The notes under the pieces: generated by a model
Seen by the model: only the letters and a program-made list of their open reading frames with translations
Database searches by the model: none
Told to the model about the DNA's origin: nothing
In this document: positions 19,516 to 27,317 of the stretch, piece after piece
Layout: each line of letters starts with the position of its first letter
Position numbering within the stretch: position 1 is the first letter of the stretch
Position numbers and translations under genes: made by a program
DNA from: Bacteroidia bacterium
Lineage (GTDB): Bacteria; Bacteroidota; Bacteroidia; Bacteroidales; Paludibacteraceae
Reading direction: 5' to 3'
Assembly: GCA_009929445.1 (NCBI GenBank)
Contig: SAAL01000017.1
Span: forward strand, 1-44,681
Length of the DNA stretch: 44,681 bases

Positions 19516-19533
19516 ATTGTGCACGTACACAAT
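19516..19533. promoter_or_regulatory. Candidate LacI-type operator in the susC leader
   Basis: The 18-mer ATTGTGCACGTACACAAT is a palindrome apart from one mismatched pair and has a central ACGT. A central CG flanked by inverted arms is usual for LacI-family operators. It begins about 11 bp downstream of the predicted susC -7 box, so a bound repressor would block early transcription. Assignment to the adjacent regulator is inference. Confidence 0.6.
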
Positions 19534-19543
19534 ATTGCAAACA

Positions 19544-19551
19544 CAAAAATA
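19544..19551 (-). promoter_or_regulatory. Predicted -7 box for the pectin operon
   Basis: The minus strand reads TATTTTTG, matching the Bacteroidota primary-sigma -7 consensus TAnnTTTG. It implies a start near 19537 and a leader of about 120 nt before susC. I see no good TTTG -33 element at the expected distance, which would fit an activator-dependent or weak promoter. Confidence 0.5.
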
Positions 19552-19830
19552 CAACATATATTTTCATATCAGATAACTTACTTGTTAAATGTTGTTAAGT
19601 GATTGAATTTATATCCTCCGGATGAAGGAAATGAACGAAAACACGTATAATTATAAAATAAATTGTATTTTTGCAGGTTAAGAAATGCAGATTTAATTAC
19701 AACTAACCTGACACAAATCCGGGAGTGTTGAAATAAATCGGATTCAGCCGGAAAGAAATTTATCCGTTCGGAAAATTTCACCGAAAAGGTTCAAAAAAAC
19801 ACAGCGCAGGGCTTAATAATAAACAGGTAA

Positions 19831-20919
19831 ATGCAAAAAAGAATCAGAATCAAGGACATTGCCAGAATGGCAGGAGTTTCCGCCGGAACGGTTGACCGCA
19901 TTATTCACGGCAGAGGAAGTGTATCCAAAAAGAGCAAGGAAGTGGTGGAGAGTATTCTCCGGGAGGTTAACTACCGGCCCAACATCCACATGTCAAGCAT
20001 TTCGCTCAAAAAAACGTACAACATTCTCTTCGTGGCACCCGGATTCGCTGAAGGGGAGTACTGGGAGAGCATTTATAAAGGCATACAGCGTGCGCTCAAC
20101 GTTTTTGAAAATATCTCTGTCAACTGCAGTATAATGACCTATAACCAGTACGACGTGTATGCCTGCCGCGAAGTGTTCGAAAGCGCACTCGAGCCGGATT
20201 TCGATGCTGTAATTATCGGACCGATTTTTCAGCATGAAACCCGCGAATTCTGCCGGAAACTCAAAATGAAAAACATTCCCTATGTTTTTGTAGATTCCAA
20301 CGTGGAAGACACTTCACCCCTTGCCTATTTCTCTGCCAATCACTACATTTCGGGCTATCTGATGTGCCGGCTCATCCATTCCATCATGCAAAACGGCAAA
20401 GACATCGGCATCATGCAGGCCATGCGCGTGGGCAACGAAAGCGCCAACTCCACCATCCTGCGCAAAAACGGATTCTCTGATTATCAAAAAGAAAACAGGC
20501 TGAAAAATAAAATCCACCGGATTCCTTTTTCGGCTACCGAGCCGGAATCGAACGAGCAACTTTTTAATGATTTCTTCAGTGAAAACGATAACATCGGCGG
20601 CATAGTGGTGCTCAATTCACGCGGATATGTCATTGCCAACTATTTGCACAAGAAGAAAATTAAAGACATGAAAGTGGTGTGTGTGGATTTGACCGATGCA
20701 AACAAGAAAGCCCTGAAAAAAGGACACATCGATTTCCTCATTGGTCAAAAACCCGAACGACAGGGTTACCTTGCCATGAAATTCCTCATCGAACACCTTA
20801 TTTACAAAATTCCGGTAAAAGTAGCCAATATCCTGCCGCTCGATATACTGACCCGCGAAACCATTGATCTATACAGCGAATTCAACGACCTGGTATATCT
20901 GGATCAGTATGAGAAGTGA
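19831..20919 (+). CDS. LacI-family transcriptional regulator of the pectin locus
   Basis: The 362-residue protein has an N-terminal LacI helix-turn-helix (IRIKDIARMAGVSAGTVDRI, residues 5-24) followed by RVS/YRP-type features (EVNYRPNIHMSS). A type 1 periplasmic-binding-like sensor domain fills about 65-345 (FVAPGFAEGEYWESIYKGI; LVYLDQYEK at the end). Such sensors bind sugars or sugar acids; a galacturonate-type effector is plausible but unproven. The gene is divergent from susC across a 413 bp gap that contains an operator-like palindrome. Bacteroidota glycan loci more often use hybrid two-component systems, SusR-like proteins or ECF sigma/anti-sigma pairs, so a LacI-type local regulator is a less common choice. 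Repressor versus activator action cannot be decided here. Confidence 0.9.
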   Translation: MQKRIRIKDIARMAGVSAGTVDRIIHGRGSVSKKSKEVVESILREVNYRPNIHMSSISLKKTYNILFVAPGFAEGEYWESIYKGIQRALNVFENISVNCSIMTYNQYDVYACREVFESALEPDFDAVIIGPIFQHETREFCRKLKMKNIPYVFVDSNVEDTSPLAYFSANHYISGYLMCRLIHSIMQNGKDIGIMQAMRVGNESANSTILRKNGFSDYQKENRLKNKIHRIPFSATEPESNEQLFNDFFSENDNIGGIVVLNSRGYVIANYLHKKKIKDMKVVCVDLTDANKKALKKGHIDFLIGQKPERQGYLAMKFLIEHLIYKIPVKVANILPLDILTRETIDLYSEFNDLVYLDQYEK

Positions 20920-20920
20920 G

Positions 20921-21095
20921 TTTGGAGTTCTGAGTTCTGAGTTCTGAGTTCTGAGTTCTGAGTTCTGTCCCGATAGATACTATCGGGAAAGTTGAGGGTT
21001 TCGGTTTGTTTACTCTTTACTCCATACTCCATACTCCATACTCCATACTTTTTACTCTTTTTTCTAATTTCTAACTTCAAATTTCTAATTTTAAA
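20921..21095. repeat. Bipartite heptamer array with central palindrome
   Basis: The first part is about six copies of the 7-mer GAGTTCT (about 20926-20966). A hairpin (TCCCGATA-GATAC-TATCGGGA, 20968-20988) follows. Then come four copies of ACTCCAT (about 21018-21048) and degenerate TTCTAAT heptamers up to about 21095. The array fills most of the gap between the regulator and thrS. Similar arrays occur near 36360 and 43545. Confidence 0.85.
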
Positions 21096-21099
21096 TCCG

Positions 21100-21107
21100 T
21101 ATCTTTG
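21100..21107 (+). promoter_or_regulatory. Predicted thrS -7 box
   Basis: TATCTTTG followed by CAC matches the TAnnTTTG consensus and lies 45 bp before the chosen thrS start. No convincing -33 TTTG is seen; the expected position falls in the AT-rich end of the heptamer array. Confidence 0.6.
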
Positions 21108-21152
21108 CACTCAATTTTGAAAAAACCATTTGTAAGGTACAAAAAAACAGAT

Positions 21153-23102
21153 ATGATAAACATTACATTCCCCGATGGTTCGGTTCGTCCGTTTGAAAGC
21201 GGAGTAACCGGACTTGAAATTGCACAAAGCATCAGCCAGCGACTGGCACAAGATGTATTATCCATCGGCGTAAACGGAGAAACCTGGGATCTCTCCCGCC
21301 CTATCAACGGCGATGCGCACATCGTTCTCTATAAATGGGACGACGAAGAAGGTAAACATGCCTACTGGCACAGTTCGGCCCACCTCATGGCCGAAGCACT
21401 CCAGGAACTCTATCCGGGTATAAAATTCGGTATCGGCCCGGCTATCGAAAACGGTTTCTACTACGACGTGGATCCGGGCGAAGCAGTCATCAAGGAAGCC
21501 GACTTGCCGGTCATCGAAAACAAAATGACCGAACTGGCAGCCCGCAAAACAGCCATCGTACGTACCGACATCAGCAAGGCCGATGCACTGAAACTTTTCG
21601 GTGAAAAAGGCGACGAATACAAAACTGAACTGATAAGCGATCTGGCCGACGGAACCATCACCCTCTACTCTCAGGGCAACTTTACCGATCTGTGTCGCGG
21701 ACCACACCTCACCAACACCGGCGAAATAAAAGCCATCAAAATGCTCAGCGTAGCGGGAGCTTACTGGCGCGGCGATGAAAAACGCAAAATGATGACCCGA
21801 ATTTACGGCATCACCTTCCCGAAACGCAAAATGCTGGACGAATACCTCGTATTGCTCGAAGAAGCCAAAAAACGCGATCACCGCAAAATTGGCCGCGAAC
21901 TCGAACTCTTCATGTTCTCCGAAACCGTAGGCAAAGGACTGCCCATGTGGCTCCCCAAAGGTACTGCACTGCGACTTCGACTCGAAGATTTTCTGAAAAA
22001 AATTCAACGCAAATACGAATATCAACAGGTAATGACACCGCACATAGGCAACAAACTGCTGTACGTTACTTCGGGACATTACGCCAAATACGGCAAAGAC
22101 TCGTTCCAGCCCATTCATACCCCCGAAGAAGGGGAAGAATACCTGCTGAAACCGATGAACTGCCCGCATCACTGCGAAATATACAAACACAAACCCCGCT
22201 CCTACAAAGACCTGCCGGTGCGCATGGCCGAATTCGGCACCGTGTATCGCTACGAGCAAAGCGGCGAACTGCACGGACTTACACGCGTACGCTCCTTCAC
22301 GCAGGACGATGCACACATCTTCTGCCGCCCGGATCAGGTGAAAAACGAGTTTCTGAAAGTGATGGATATCATCAACATTATTTTCAAGGCACTCGACTTT
22401 ACCAAAGTGGAGGTACAGATATCGCTGCGCGACCCCAATAACAAGGAAAAATACATCGGCAGCGATGAAAACTGGGAAAAAGCAGAGCAATCCATTGTTG
22501 AAGCTTGTCAGGAAAAAGGACTGGATGCAAAAGTTGAATTGGGTGAAGCCGCCTTCTACGGTCCGAAACTCGATTTTATGGTTCGTGATGCCATCGGTCG
22601 GAAATGGCAGCTTGGCACTATACAGGTGGACTACAACCTGCCCGAACGATTCGAACTGGAATACACCGGTGAGGATAACCAGAAACACCGTCCGGTGATG
22701 ATTCACCGCGCCCCGTTCGGCTCTATGGAACGTTTCGTGGCAGTGCTGATTGAGCATACAGCCGGAAAATTCCCGCTGTGGCTTACTCCGGAGCAGGTAG
22801 TAATATTGCCGGTAAGCGAGAAATACAACGATTACGCTGCTCAGGTGGCTAAAAAGCTCGACGCACAGGATATCCGCGTTTCGGTGGATGAGCGCAACGA
22901 GAAAGTAGGACGTAAAATACGCGACAACGAGCTGAAACGTATTCCTTACATGCTTATCGTAGGCGAGAAGGAAGCCGAAAACGGCGAAGTATCGGTACGC
23001 AAACAGGGCGGTGGCGATCAGTTTACACTGACGGTAGATGAATTCGGCAAATCCATTACCGACGAAGTGGACCGTATCATGAAAGAAGCATTGAGCTTAT
23101 GA
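21153..23102 (+). CDS. thrS: Threonine-tRNA ligase
   Basis: This cytosolic enzyme charges tRNA-Thr. The start at 21153 (649 residues) gives the standard [10 protein letters not shown] opening of the TGS domain (1-61); the 16 extra upstream codons overlap the predicted leader. The editing domain has HSSAH (73-77) and its downstream partner Cys in LCRGPH. The catalytic core shows MNCPHH (335-340, zinc ligand Cys), [20 protein letters not shown] (motif 2) and [11 protein letters not shown] (518-528, motif 3). The C-terminal anticodon-binding domain ([14 protein letters not shown]) completes it. Length is normal. It ends in a good terminator, and the infC-rpmI-rplT genes that usually follow thrS in this phylum are not next to it. 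Confidence 0.98.
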   Translation: MINITFPDGSVRPFESGVTGLEIAQSISQRLAQDVLSIGVNGETWDLSRPINGDAHIVLYKWDDEEGKHAYWHSSAHLMAEALQELYPGIKFGIGPAIENGFYYDVDPGEAVIKEADLPVIENKMTELAARKTAIVRTDISKADALKLFGEKGDEYKTELISDLADGTITLYSQGNFTDLCRGPHLTNTGEIKAIKMLSVAGAYWRGDEKRKMMTRIYGITFPKRKMLDEYLVLLEEAKKRDHRKIGRELELFMFSETVGKGLPMWLPKGTALRLRLEDFLKKIQRKYEYQQVMTPHIGNKLLYVTSGHYAKYGKDSFQPIHTPEEGEEYLLKPMNCPHHCEIYKHKPRSYKDLPVRMAEFGTVYRYEQSGELHGLTRVRSFTQDDAHIFCRPDQVKNEFLKVMDIINIIFKALDFTKVEVQISLRDPNNKEKYIGSDENWEKAEQSIVEACQEKGLDAKVELGEAAFYGPKLDFMVRDAIGRKWQLGTIQVDYNLPERFELEYTGEDNQKHRPVMIHRAPFGSMERFVAVLIEHTAGKFPLWLTPEQVVILPVSEKYNDYAAQVAKKLDAQDIRVSVDERNEKVGRKIRDNELKRIPYMLIVGEKEAENGEVSVRKQGGGDQFTLTVDEFGKSITDEVDRIMKEALSL

Positions 23103-23170
23103 TTAATACGAATGAACACGAATTTTTTCGAATTATACGAATTTGAATTCTGTGTGAGGGAGAAAGGGAA

Positions 23171-23196
23171 AGACTGCATTTGCGGTCTTTTTTTTT
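23171..23196 (+). terminator. Intrinsic terminator after thrS
   Basis: AGACTGC and GCGGTCT form a 7 bp stem with one T-G pair and an ATTT loop, directly followed by at least eight T residues. It begins about 70 bp after the thrS stop. Confidence 0.85.
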
Positions 23197-23225
23197 GGGG
23201 TATTTATTCACAATCCCGATGAAAA

Positions 23226-23255
23226 GGACATTGCGATTACAAAACCGCATTGTCC
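23226..23255. repeat. Short hairpin repeat, copy A
   Basis: The arms GGACA-TT-GCG and CGC-AT-TGTCC pair with one internal mismatch around an ATTACAAAAC loop. It shares the plan of copies B, C and D: a 5 bp outer stem ending in ACA/TGT, a small internal bulge and a GC-rich inner stem. Confidence 0.7.
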
Positions 23256-23282
23256 GTTGGAGTATTATCTTCTTCTACCTAC

Positions 23283-23310
23283 GCACAATGCCGTTTGAAC
23301 GGCAATGTGC
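23283..23310. repeat. Short hairpin repeat, copy B
   Basis: The arms GCACA-AT-GCCGTT and AACGGC-AA-TGTGC form a 28 bp unit. A further half copy (GGAACGGCCATGTGCT) follows at about 23318-23333. With copy C it brackets the AbiE gene pair. Confidence 0.8.
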
Positions 23311-23415
23311 TTGTACTGGAACGGCCATGTGCTCAAAATGCTCATAAGACATTGTTGTTACAAAAAATCATCATCAGATTTATCTATTAAAAGTTTATTT
23401 GTAATAAATTCTTTT

Positions 23416-24237
23416 TCATCTGAATTTCAACCTGTCTGCGAGCATTAAAAAATAATCATTCGACCAGATATCCAGTTCATTGCGGTTTTTAATAAAACGT
23501 ATTACATCGCTCTTTACCGTATCAACATCTGTAGTTGCAATCCGTTCTTTCAAACTTTTGAGAAATTGTTCTTTATTCATTTCAATGCCATTAAATTCTC
23601 TTATCCGGGCTTGAAGGTGACCGAAGTTCAGTTCTACACCTTTTCTCACATACCATTCAAAATCGTACCAATCGCGACCCTTCACACGATTTTTCCAGCC
23701 ACGAAACACAAAAGCATGCATTTTGCCGGCAAATAAATCGGACAGCACAAAACAACGGGTCATAAATGAAAACGGATAAAGCAGCAATTTCTGTTCGGTA
23801 TCAAATTTCTGTGGCGGATCAATATCCACTTCAATTTTAATTTTTACTGACTTTTCTGTCCGAAAACTCAAATCATACAACTCGGTGTTATCTTTCAGAA
23901 ATGCTGATTCCACGCGTCCGAATGTCCTCTTTTCTTTCTTTGAAATGATTACGTCTTTTCCTGTTGCACTAAACTCAGTGATGATTGCGGGAAAATAATC
24001 TTCGAGGTGAAAATTGTTTTCGGGTGCAATCAACGAAAAATCCAAATCCTCAGAGAACCTATCCATGCCATAAAAAATTCGCAGGCAAGTTCCGCCGTAG
24101 AATGCAGCTTTGTTGAAAAAACCGCCTCTGTATAACCCCGCCAGCGCAATTTCCTGCATGACTTCGAATGCTGCATTCCTTTTTTGGCTTTCCGATTTTA
24201 CATCGTAGCGTGCCATCATTTGATCAAATATAGTCAT
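23416..24237 (-). CDS. abiEii: AbiEii-type nucleotidyltransferase toxin
   Basis: This 273-residue protein has the AbiEii/DUF1814 nucleotidyltransferase motifs in order: YGGTCLR (47-53), RFSEDLDFS (60-68, with Asp64 and Asp66 as likely metal ligands), IKIEVDIDP (third acidic site) and AGKMHAF...GRDWYDFEWY. Members of this family are toxins of type IV toxin-antitoxin pairs; related MenT-type proteins modify tRNA ends, and AbiE gives phage resistance by abortive infection. Its start overlaps the stop of abiEi by 4 bp, the usual AbiE order (antitoxin first). Activity against phage or as a maintenance module is inference from the family. All visible active-site residues are intact. Confidence 0.92.
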   Translation of the reverse strand: MTIFDQMMARYDVKSESQKRNAAFEVMQEIALAGLYRGGFFNKAAFYGGTCLRIFYGMDRFSEDLDFSLIAPENNFHLEDYFPAIITEFSATGKDVIISKKEKRTFGRVESAFLKDNTELYDLSFRTEKSVKIKIEVDIDPPQKFDTEQKLLLYPFSFMTRCFVLSDLFAGKMHAFVFRGWKNRVKGRDWYDFEWYVRKGVELNFGHLQARIREFNGIEMNKEQFLKSLKERIATTDVDTVKSDVIRFIKNRNELDIWSNDYFLMLADRLKFR

Positions 24238-24857
24238 TTTTTCAATAATTTTACCAGATTTTGAAGATCAGTTTTTTTCTTGCTTACCAGCGAACATTGC
24301 TCAAAAATAGTGGCATCCAGGTTGTAAAATGCATCCATATCGAAACGCAAATCTTCCTCCAAAAAAACCCGGACTGATTTCACGGTCCGAAGTCTCAATT
24401 TGGGAGTATAAGCAATCAAATCGCACAGAGCCTTTTCGGGAGAAGCTAACTGAAATGCATAATCTTCATGCGTAACCTGCCGGATACCAATAGAATAGTA
24501 GTCCTTAGCGCAATGAATATATTCAAATTTTCCAACACTGTTTTCGTAATATTTCGTCAGTTTAAGGGTCATCGATGTTACAGTATATACGTTTTCCGGT
24601 ATCAGTCCGTAATACCGAAGTGCCGTTTCCATAGACACATACGAAGCACCATACAGGTGATTGGCTATTAATTCTTCTGACAATATTCTGCCCGATACAC
24701 CAGGCACTACTACATACAGACCACGCTTAAGTCGTATTAATTTACCCGTTTGTTCAAGAGTTGTAATCTTTTTTTGCGGAAAGCTGTAAGAACTGAATAC
24801 AGTTTCCAATGCGGCAACATCTACGGGAATAACTCCAAATTGCTTTAATTCTTCCAT
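24234..24857 (-). CDS. abiEi: AbiEi-type antitoxin and autoregulator
   Basis: The protein is 207 residues with an N-terminal winged-helix segment (about 20-60; KKITTLEQTGKLIRLKRGLY followed by VV). A C-terminal domain carries SPEKALCDLIAYT, a landmark of AbiEi antitoxins. In characterised AbiE systems this protein represses its own operon and neutralises the toxin without stable complex formation. The wing GLYVV is typical of the family. The start codon lies only 4 bp from a TATTTTTG promoter box, so the mRNA may be leaderless or the true start may lie further in. The gene pair is bracketed by hairpin repeats (23283-23310 and 25007-25034), which suggests an accessory insertion after thrS. Confidence 0.9.
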   Translation of the reverse strand: MEELKQFGVIPVDVAALETVFSSYSFPQKKITTLEQTGKLIRLKRGLYVVVPGVSGRILSEELIANHLYGASYVSMETALRYYGLIPENVYTVTSMTLKLTKYYENSVGKFEYIHCAKDYYSIGIRQVTHEDYAFQLASPEKALCDLIAYTPKLRLRTVKSVRVFLEEDLRFDMDAFYNLDATIFEQCSLVSKKKTDLQNLVKLLKK

Positions 24858-24861
24858 GATG

Positions 24862-24869
24862 CAAAAATA
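24862..24869 (-). promoter_or_regulatory. Predicted abiE -7 box very close to the start codon
   Basis: The minus strand reads TATTTTTGCATC and then ATG. The box fits TAnnTTTG. Transcription would start at or near the initiator codon, leaving almost no leader. No -33 TTTG is evident. Confidence 0.5.
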
Positions 24870-24939
24870 GTCTTTTTTTTGATAGATAACGCATTATTTA
24901 TTCGTTTTCTGTAAATAAAAATGACATAATTAACAGATA

Positions 24940-24974
24940 AAAACCTGACAGGTGTGGAATACTTGTCAGGTTTT
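24940..24974 (-). terminator. Intrinsic terminator after the AraC-type gene
   Basis: AAAACCTGACA and TGTCAGGTTTT are perfectly complementary arms around a 13 nt interval, followed on the minus strand by a run of T. It would stop transcripts of the AraC-type regulator before they enter abiE. The symmetrical A/T flanks could also make it work in the other direction. Confidence 0.8.
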
Positions 24975-25006
24975 CTGCTGAAATAAAGGTATTATTCTCA
25001 ATCTAC

Positions 25007-25034
25007 GCACAATGCCGTTGGAACGGCCATGTGC
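25007..25034. repeat. Short hairpin repeat, copy C
   Basis: GCACA-AT-GCCGTT-GG-AACGGC-CA-TGTGC is the same 28 bp plan as copy B, differing in the loop and the internal bulge. CTA precedes both copies and T follows, so the homology extends beyond the hairpin. It lies downstream of the AraC-type gene. Confidence 0.8.
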
Positions 25035-25078
25035 TTTTGCCGGAAAACGGAGTCATACTGGAGAATTCAACAATACCA

Positions 25079-26332
25079 TCAGGATTGCCGGGTGACCGTT
25101 TCGGTGGATGCTGCCGCGTGTAGCTCCATCCACTTGCTGGGGGTGAGTCCGGTTTCTTCCTTGAAACTGGTGTAAAAACTGGAGTTGGAGGCAAAGCCCG
25201 ACTGCCTGCCGATGCCTTCGATGGAAAGATTGTTTTTCGAATTGATTTTCATCAGTTCCATGGCATGTTGTATTCGCAGCTCGTTTTTCATTTCGCTGAA
25301 ACTTTTGTTCATGATGATGTTGAAGCAGTACTGCACGTGGTGGCGTGGAACACTCAACCGCTCGCAAATATCCAGAACCGAGAATTTTTCGTTCAGGTAG
25401 GGTTTTTCGGCATGCAGGTAAGCCATGATTTGCTCCGAAAGCCGGATTAAGTTTTCGTTTTCCGAAAAATGATTTTCCTTTGGTTGCTTGTCGGAGTGAT
25501 GACCGTTACCGTCGGTAAGTCGGTGTGAGTCATCATTAGCAGTATGAAGACTGTTATCCAGCTGAGGCATTCCGTACAGAAAGCGTGGTTGAGTGATGAT
25601 ATAAAAAGGAATACAAAGATACATGATACCGGATACGTGCAATAAGAAGCTGATATGATCAAGACCCTGAATTAAAACAGGTTCGAAAAGATAATCAATA
25701 CTCACTATCAGTTGCACGATGGCGTGTATGGAAAATACCACGATGGCCAGGTAGATGGAGCGGAGCTGAAACCGGTATTGTTTGAGCACCGGACCGTATG
25801 CTGAGCGGTATTTGGGCAGAAACCGGTGAGCCTGCACCACCGAAGCGACCATGTAACCGAGGAAAATAACCGGACGGACGAACTGATTGAAATGTTCGTT
25901 GAAAACTACCAATTTGCCGTAATCCAGGTAAGCATCGTAATTGCCCATGAGTCCCGAAGCTAATTCAAGTTTGTAGCTGAAGCCTGTAAAATAGTAAGGA
26001 ATGGCAGCCACCAGTATAACCAGAAATGGTATCAGGTGAAGCAAATCCCTTTTACTGAGATGCATGGAATCGGTAAGCGATGCTCTGACTGAGAAATAAA
26101 ACAATGCCGGCGCTAAATAATACAAAGGATTGAAATGGATGAACAGAATGGCCAGCAGCCATACAGGTCCGCCATAAAAAACCAGGCCCTCGGTAACCGA
26201 CTGAATGGCGTAAATTATCAGAAATGAGGAAAGAAAAAGGATGTTTTTATTGGATTTGTACAGAGAAAAAAACAAAACACAGGCAAGTATGATGATGAGT
26301 AACGAAATCTGTATTATATAATTGTTTGTCAT
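25079..26332 (-). CDS. Membrane-anchored AraC-type transcriptional regulator
   Basis: This 417-residue protein joins an N-terminal membrane domain to a C-terminal DNA-binding domain. About seven hydrophobic segments are visible (approximately 6-24, 31-54, 58-82, 98-118, 153-168, 190-212 and 225-247). A polar linker follows at about 255-295. The AraC/XylS double helix-turn-helix spans about 297-405, with SVLDICERLSVPRHHVQYCF and the second-helix signature IGRQSGFASNSSFYTSFKEE. This layout is common in Bacteroidota, where the membrane part probably senses an unknown signal. The gene has its own terminator. A weak promoter box lies about 135 bp upstream. No neighbouring target is obvious; regulation of abiE or the pectin genes would be speculation. 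Confidence 0.88.
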   Translation of the reverse strand: MTNNYIIQISLLIIILACVLFFSLYKSNKNILFLSSFLIIYAIQSVTEGLVFYGGPVWLLAILFIHFNPLYYLAPALFYFSVRASLTDSMHLSKRDLLHLIPFLVILVAAIPYYFTGFSYKLELASGLMGNYDAYLDYGKLVVFNEHFNQFVRPVIFLGYMVASVVQAHRFLPKYRSAYGPVLKQYRFQLRSIYLAIVVFSIHAIVQLIVSIDYLFEPVLIQGLDHISFLLHVSGIMYLCIPFYIITQPRFLYGMPQLDNSLHTANDDSHRLTDGNGHHSDKQPKENHFSENENLIRLSEQIMAYLHAEKPYLNEKFSVLDICERLSVPRHHVQYCFNIIMNKSFSEMKNELRIQHAMELMKINSKNNLSIEGIGRQSGFASNSSFYTSFKEETGLTPSKWMELHAAASTETVTRQS

Positions 26333-26465
26333 ACGAGGAAAAGGTTAAGTTGTGTTTTTCAACTTCCCGGAGTGTACGGCTTAAAAAGATTAACAGCGGC
26401 AACCTGCAGCCGGATAATACCGGAATTAAAAAATAATTTAAGCAAACAACGCTTTTTTTCAACTG

Positions 26466-26473
26466 CAAATGTA
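26466..26473 (-). promoter_or_regulatory. Weak candidate -7 box for the AraC-type gene
   Basis: The minus strand reads TACATTTG, matching TAnnTTTG, about 135 bp before the start codon. There is no -33 TTTG at the right distance, so this is a tentative call. Confidence 0.3.
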
Positions 26474-27072
26474 AAAATAAAAAACGAAAAAAATGAATTA
26501 TTTTTCAATCTATTTTCACCGGCAGGCAGCCGGTGTTAACACGAATTCAAAAACTAAAACGGATATAAACGGCTTAAAACATGTTTTTATAAGGTAAAAT
26601 TTACGATTTGACAACGAAAAATTTACGATTTGAGAATACTTTTGACCCGAAGGAATGCATCGGCTGGCGGTGATAGTAAGTTGCACAAACGGTGCGATAT
26701 TATTTTTTCAATTTAACTCCCGAAATGGCATCCTGACAGTAAAAAACCTGCACTAAAAATCACAGTATTTTCACTGATTATCAATCGGTTGATAAACCTG
26801 CCCGACATGCTTTATTTTACTGCAGCATGCATCATCAGGCAGCGCAGAATGATCCGGGGCAATGCTGAAAAACCGGTAAAATCTTTCTTGATTTTAAAAC
26901 CAGTATAAGAAACACGATTTTTCATTGAGATTTTACGAAATAAATACACTACGTTTGTAATCATTTTAATAACACCCGAAAACGTCGGGTGACCTGCATG
27001 GGAGTGTAGGACTGTGGTTTTTTGCTTTCTTCTGTTCAAAAAACTACCGGTTGACTGATTCTGTGAACTGAC

Positions 27073-27147
27073 TTCGTTACATATTTTGGGCACTTCGTGC
27101 AGCAAAACAGGGGTTTCGTTACATATTTTGGGCACTTCGTTGCAGCA
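27073..27147. repeat. Two ~32 bp direct repeats, 42 bp period
   Basis: Copies at 27073-27104 and 27115-27147 share TTCGTTACATATTTTGGGCA and the continuing CTTCGT(T)GCAGCA, differing by a single inserted T. The 10 bp between them (AAACAGGGGT) is not repeated. Only two copies are present. Confidence 0.85.
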
Positions 27148-27317
27148 GCCGAAAAAACTATTGACAGCAACGAAAAAAAAACTTTACTTTTGGCACGGCA
27201 AAAATGCCAAAATAAAACACAGTGAGAGATTTACCTGATTTTTTTTTTGAAAACTTTTTTATTTAAAAGTACACAGCGGAGTATTTTTTATTCGACCTTT
27301 AAATCTGTTTCTTTTAC

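Larger units (their letters stand above)
19418..19830. other. Divergent regulatory region between susC and the LacI-type gene
   Basis: There is no gene in this 413 bp gap. It contains the susC -7 box and operator candidate listed separately, and a plus-strand TATTTTTG at 19666-19673 that could serve the regulator gene (leader about 150 nt). It also has two short direct repeats, CGATCTTTA twice at 19449-19469 and TGTGTGCTTTTT-like at 19490-19513. Confidence 0.5.
26333..27317. other. Gene-less AT-rich stretch with a direct repeat
   Basis: I find no convincing gene in these ~985 bp. A minus-strand frame at 26812-27135 is open, but it spans the direct repeats (26-fold A/T context, no ribosome site) and looks incidental. 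The features seen are a candidate -7 box for the AraC-type gene (26466-26473), a pair of ~32 bp direct repeats (27073-27147), and poly-A/T tracts at about 27170-27260 just before the next gene. Confidence 0.5.

Noticed and set aside
21258-22757. A 499-codon open frame on the minus strand across thrS
   Set aside because: It is antisense to an undoubted threonine-tRNA ligase, rich in Phe/Val/His as expected from reversed codons, and has no family-like motifs.
26812-27135. A 107-codon minus-strand frame with a repeated VPKICNE motif
   Set aside because: The repeat comes from the two 32 bp direct DNA repeats; the rest is not protein-like and no ribosome site is visible.
27073-27147. Possible start of a CRISPR array
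   Set aside because: Only two copies, a 10 bp spacer and no cas genes nearby.
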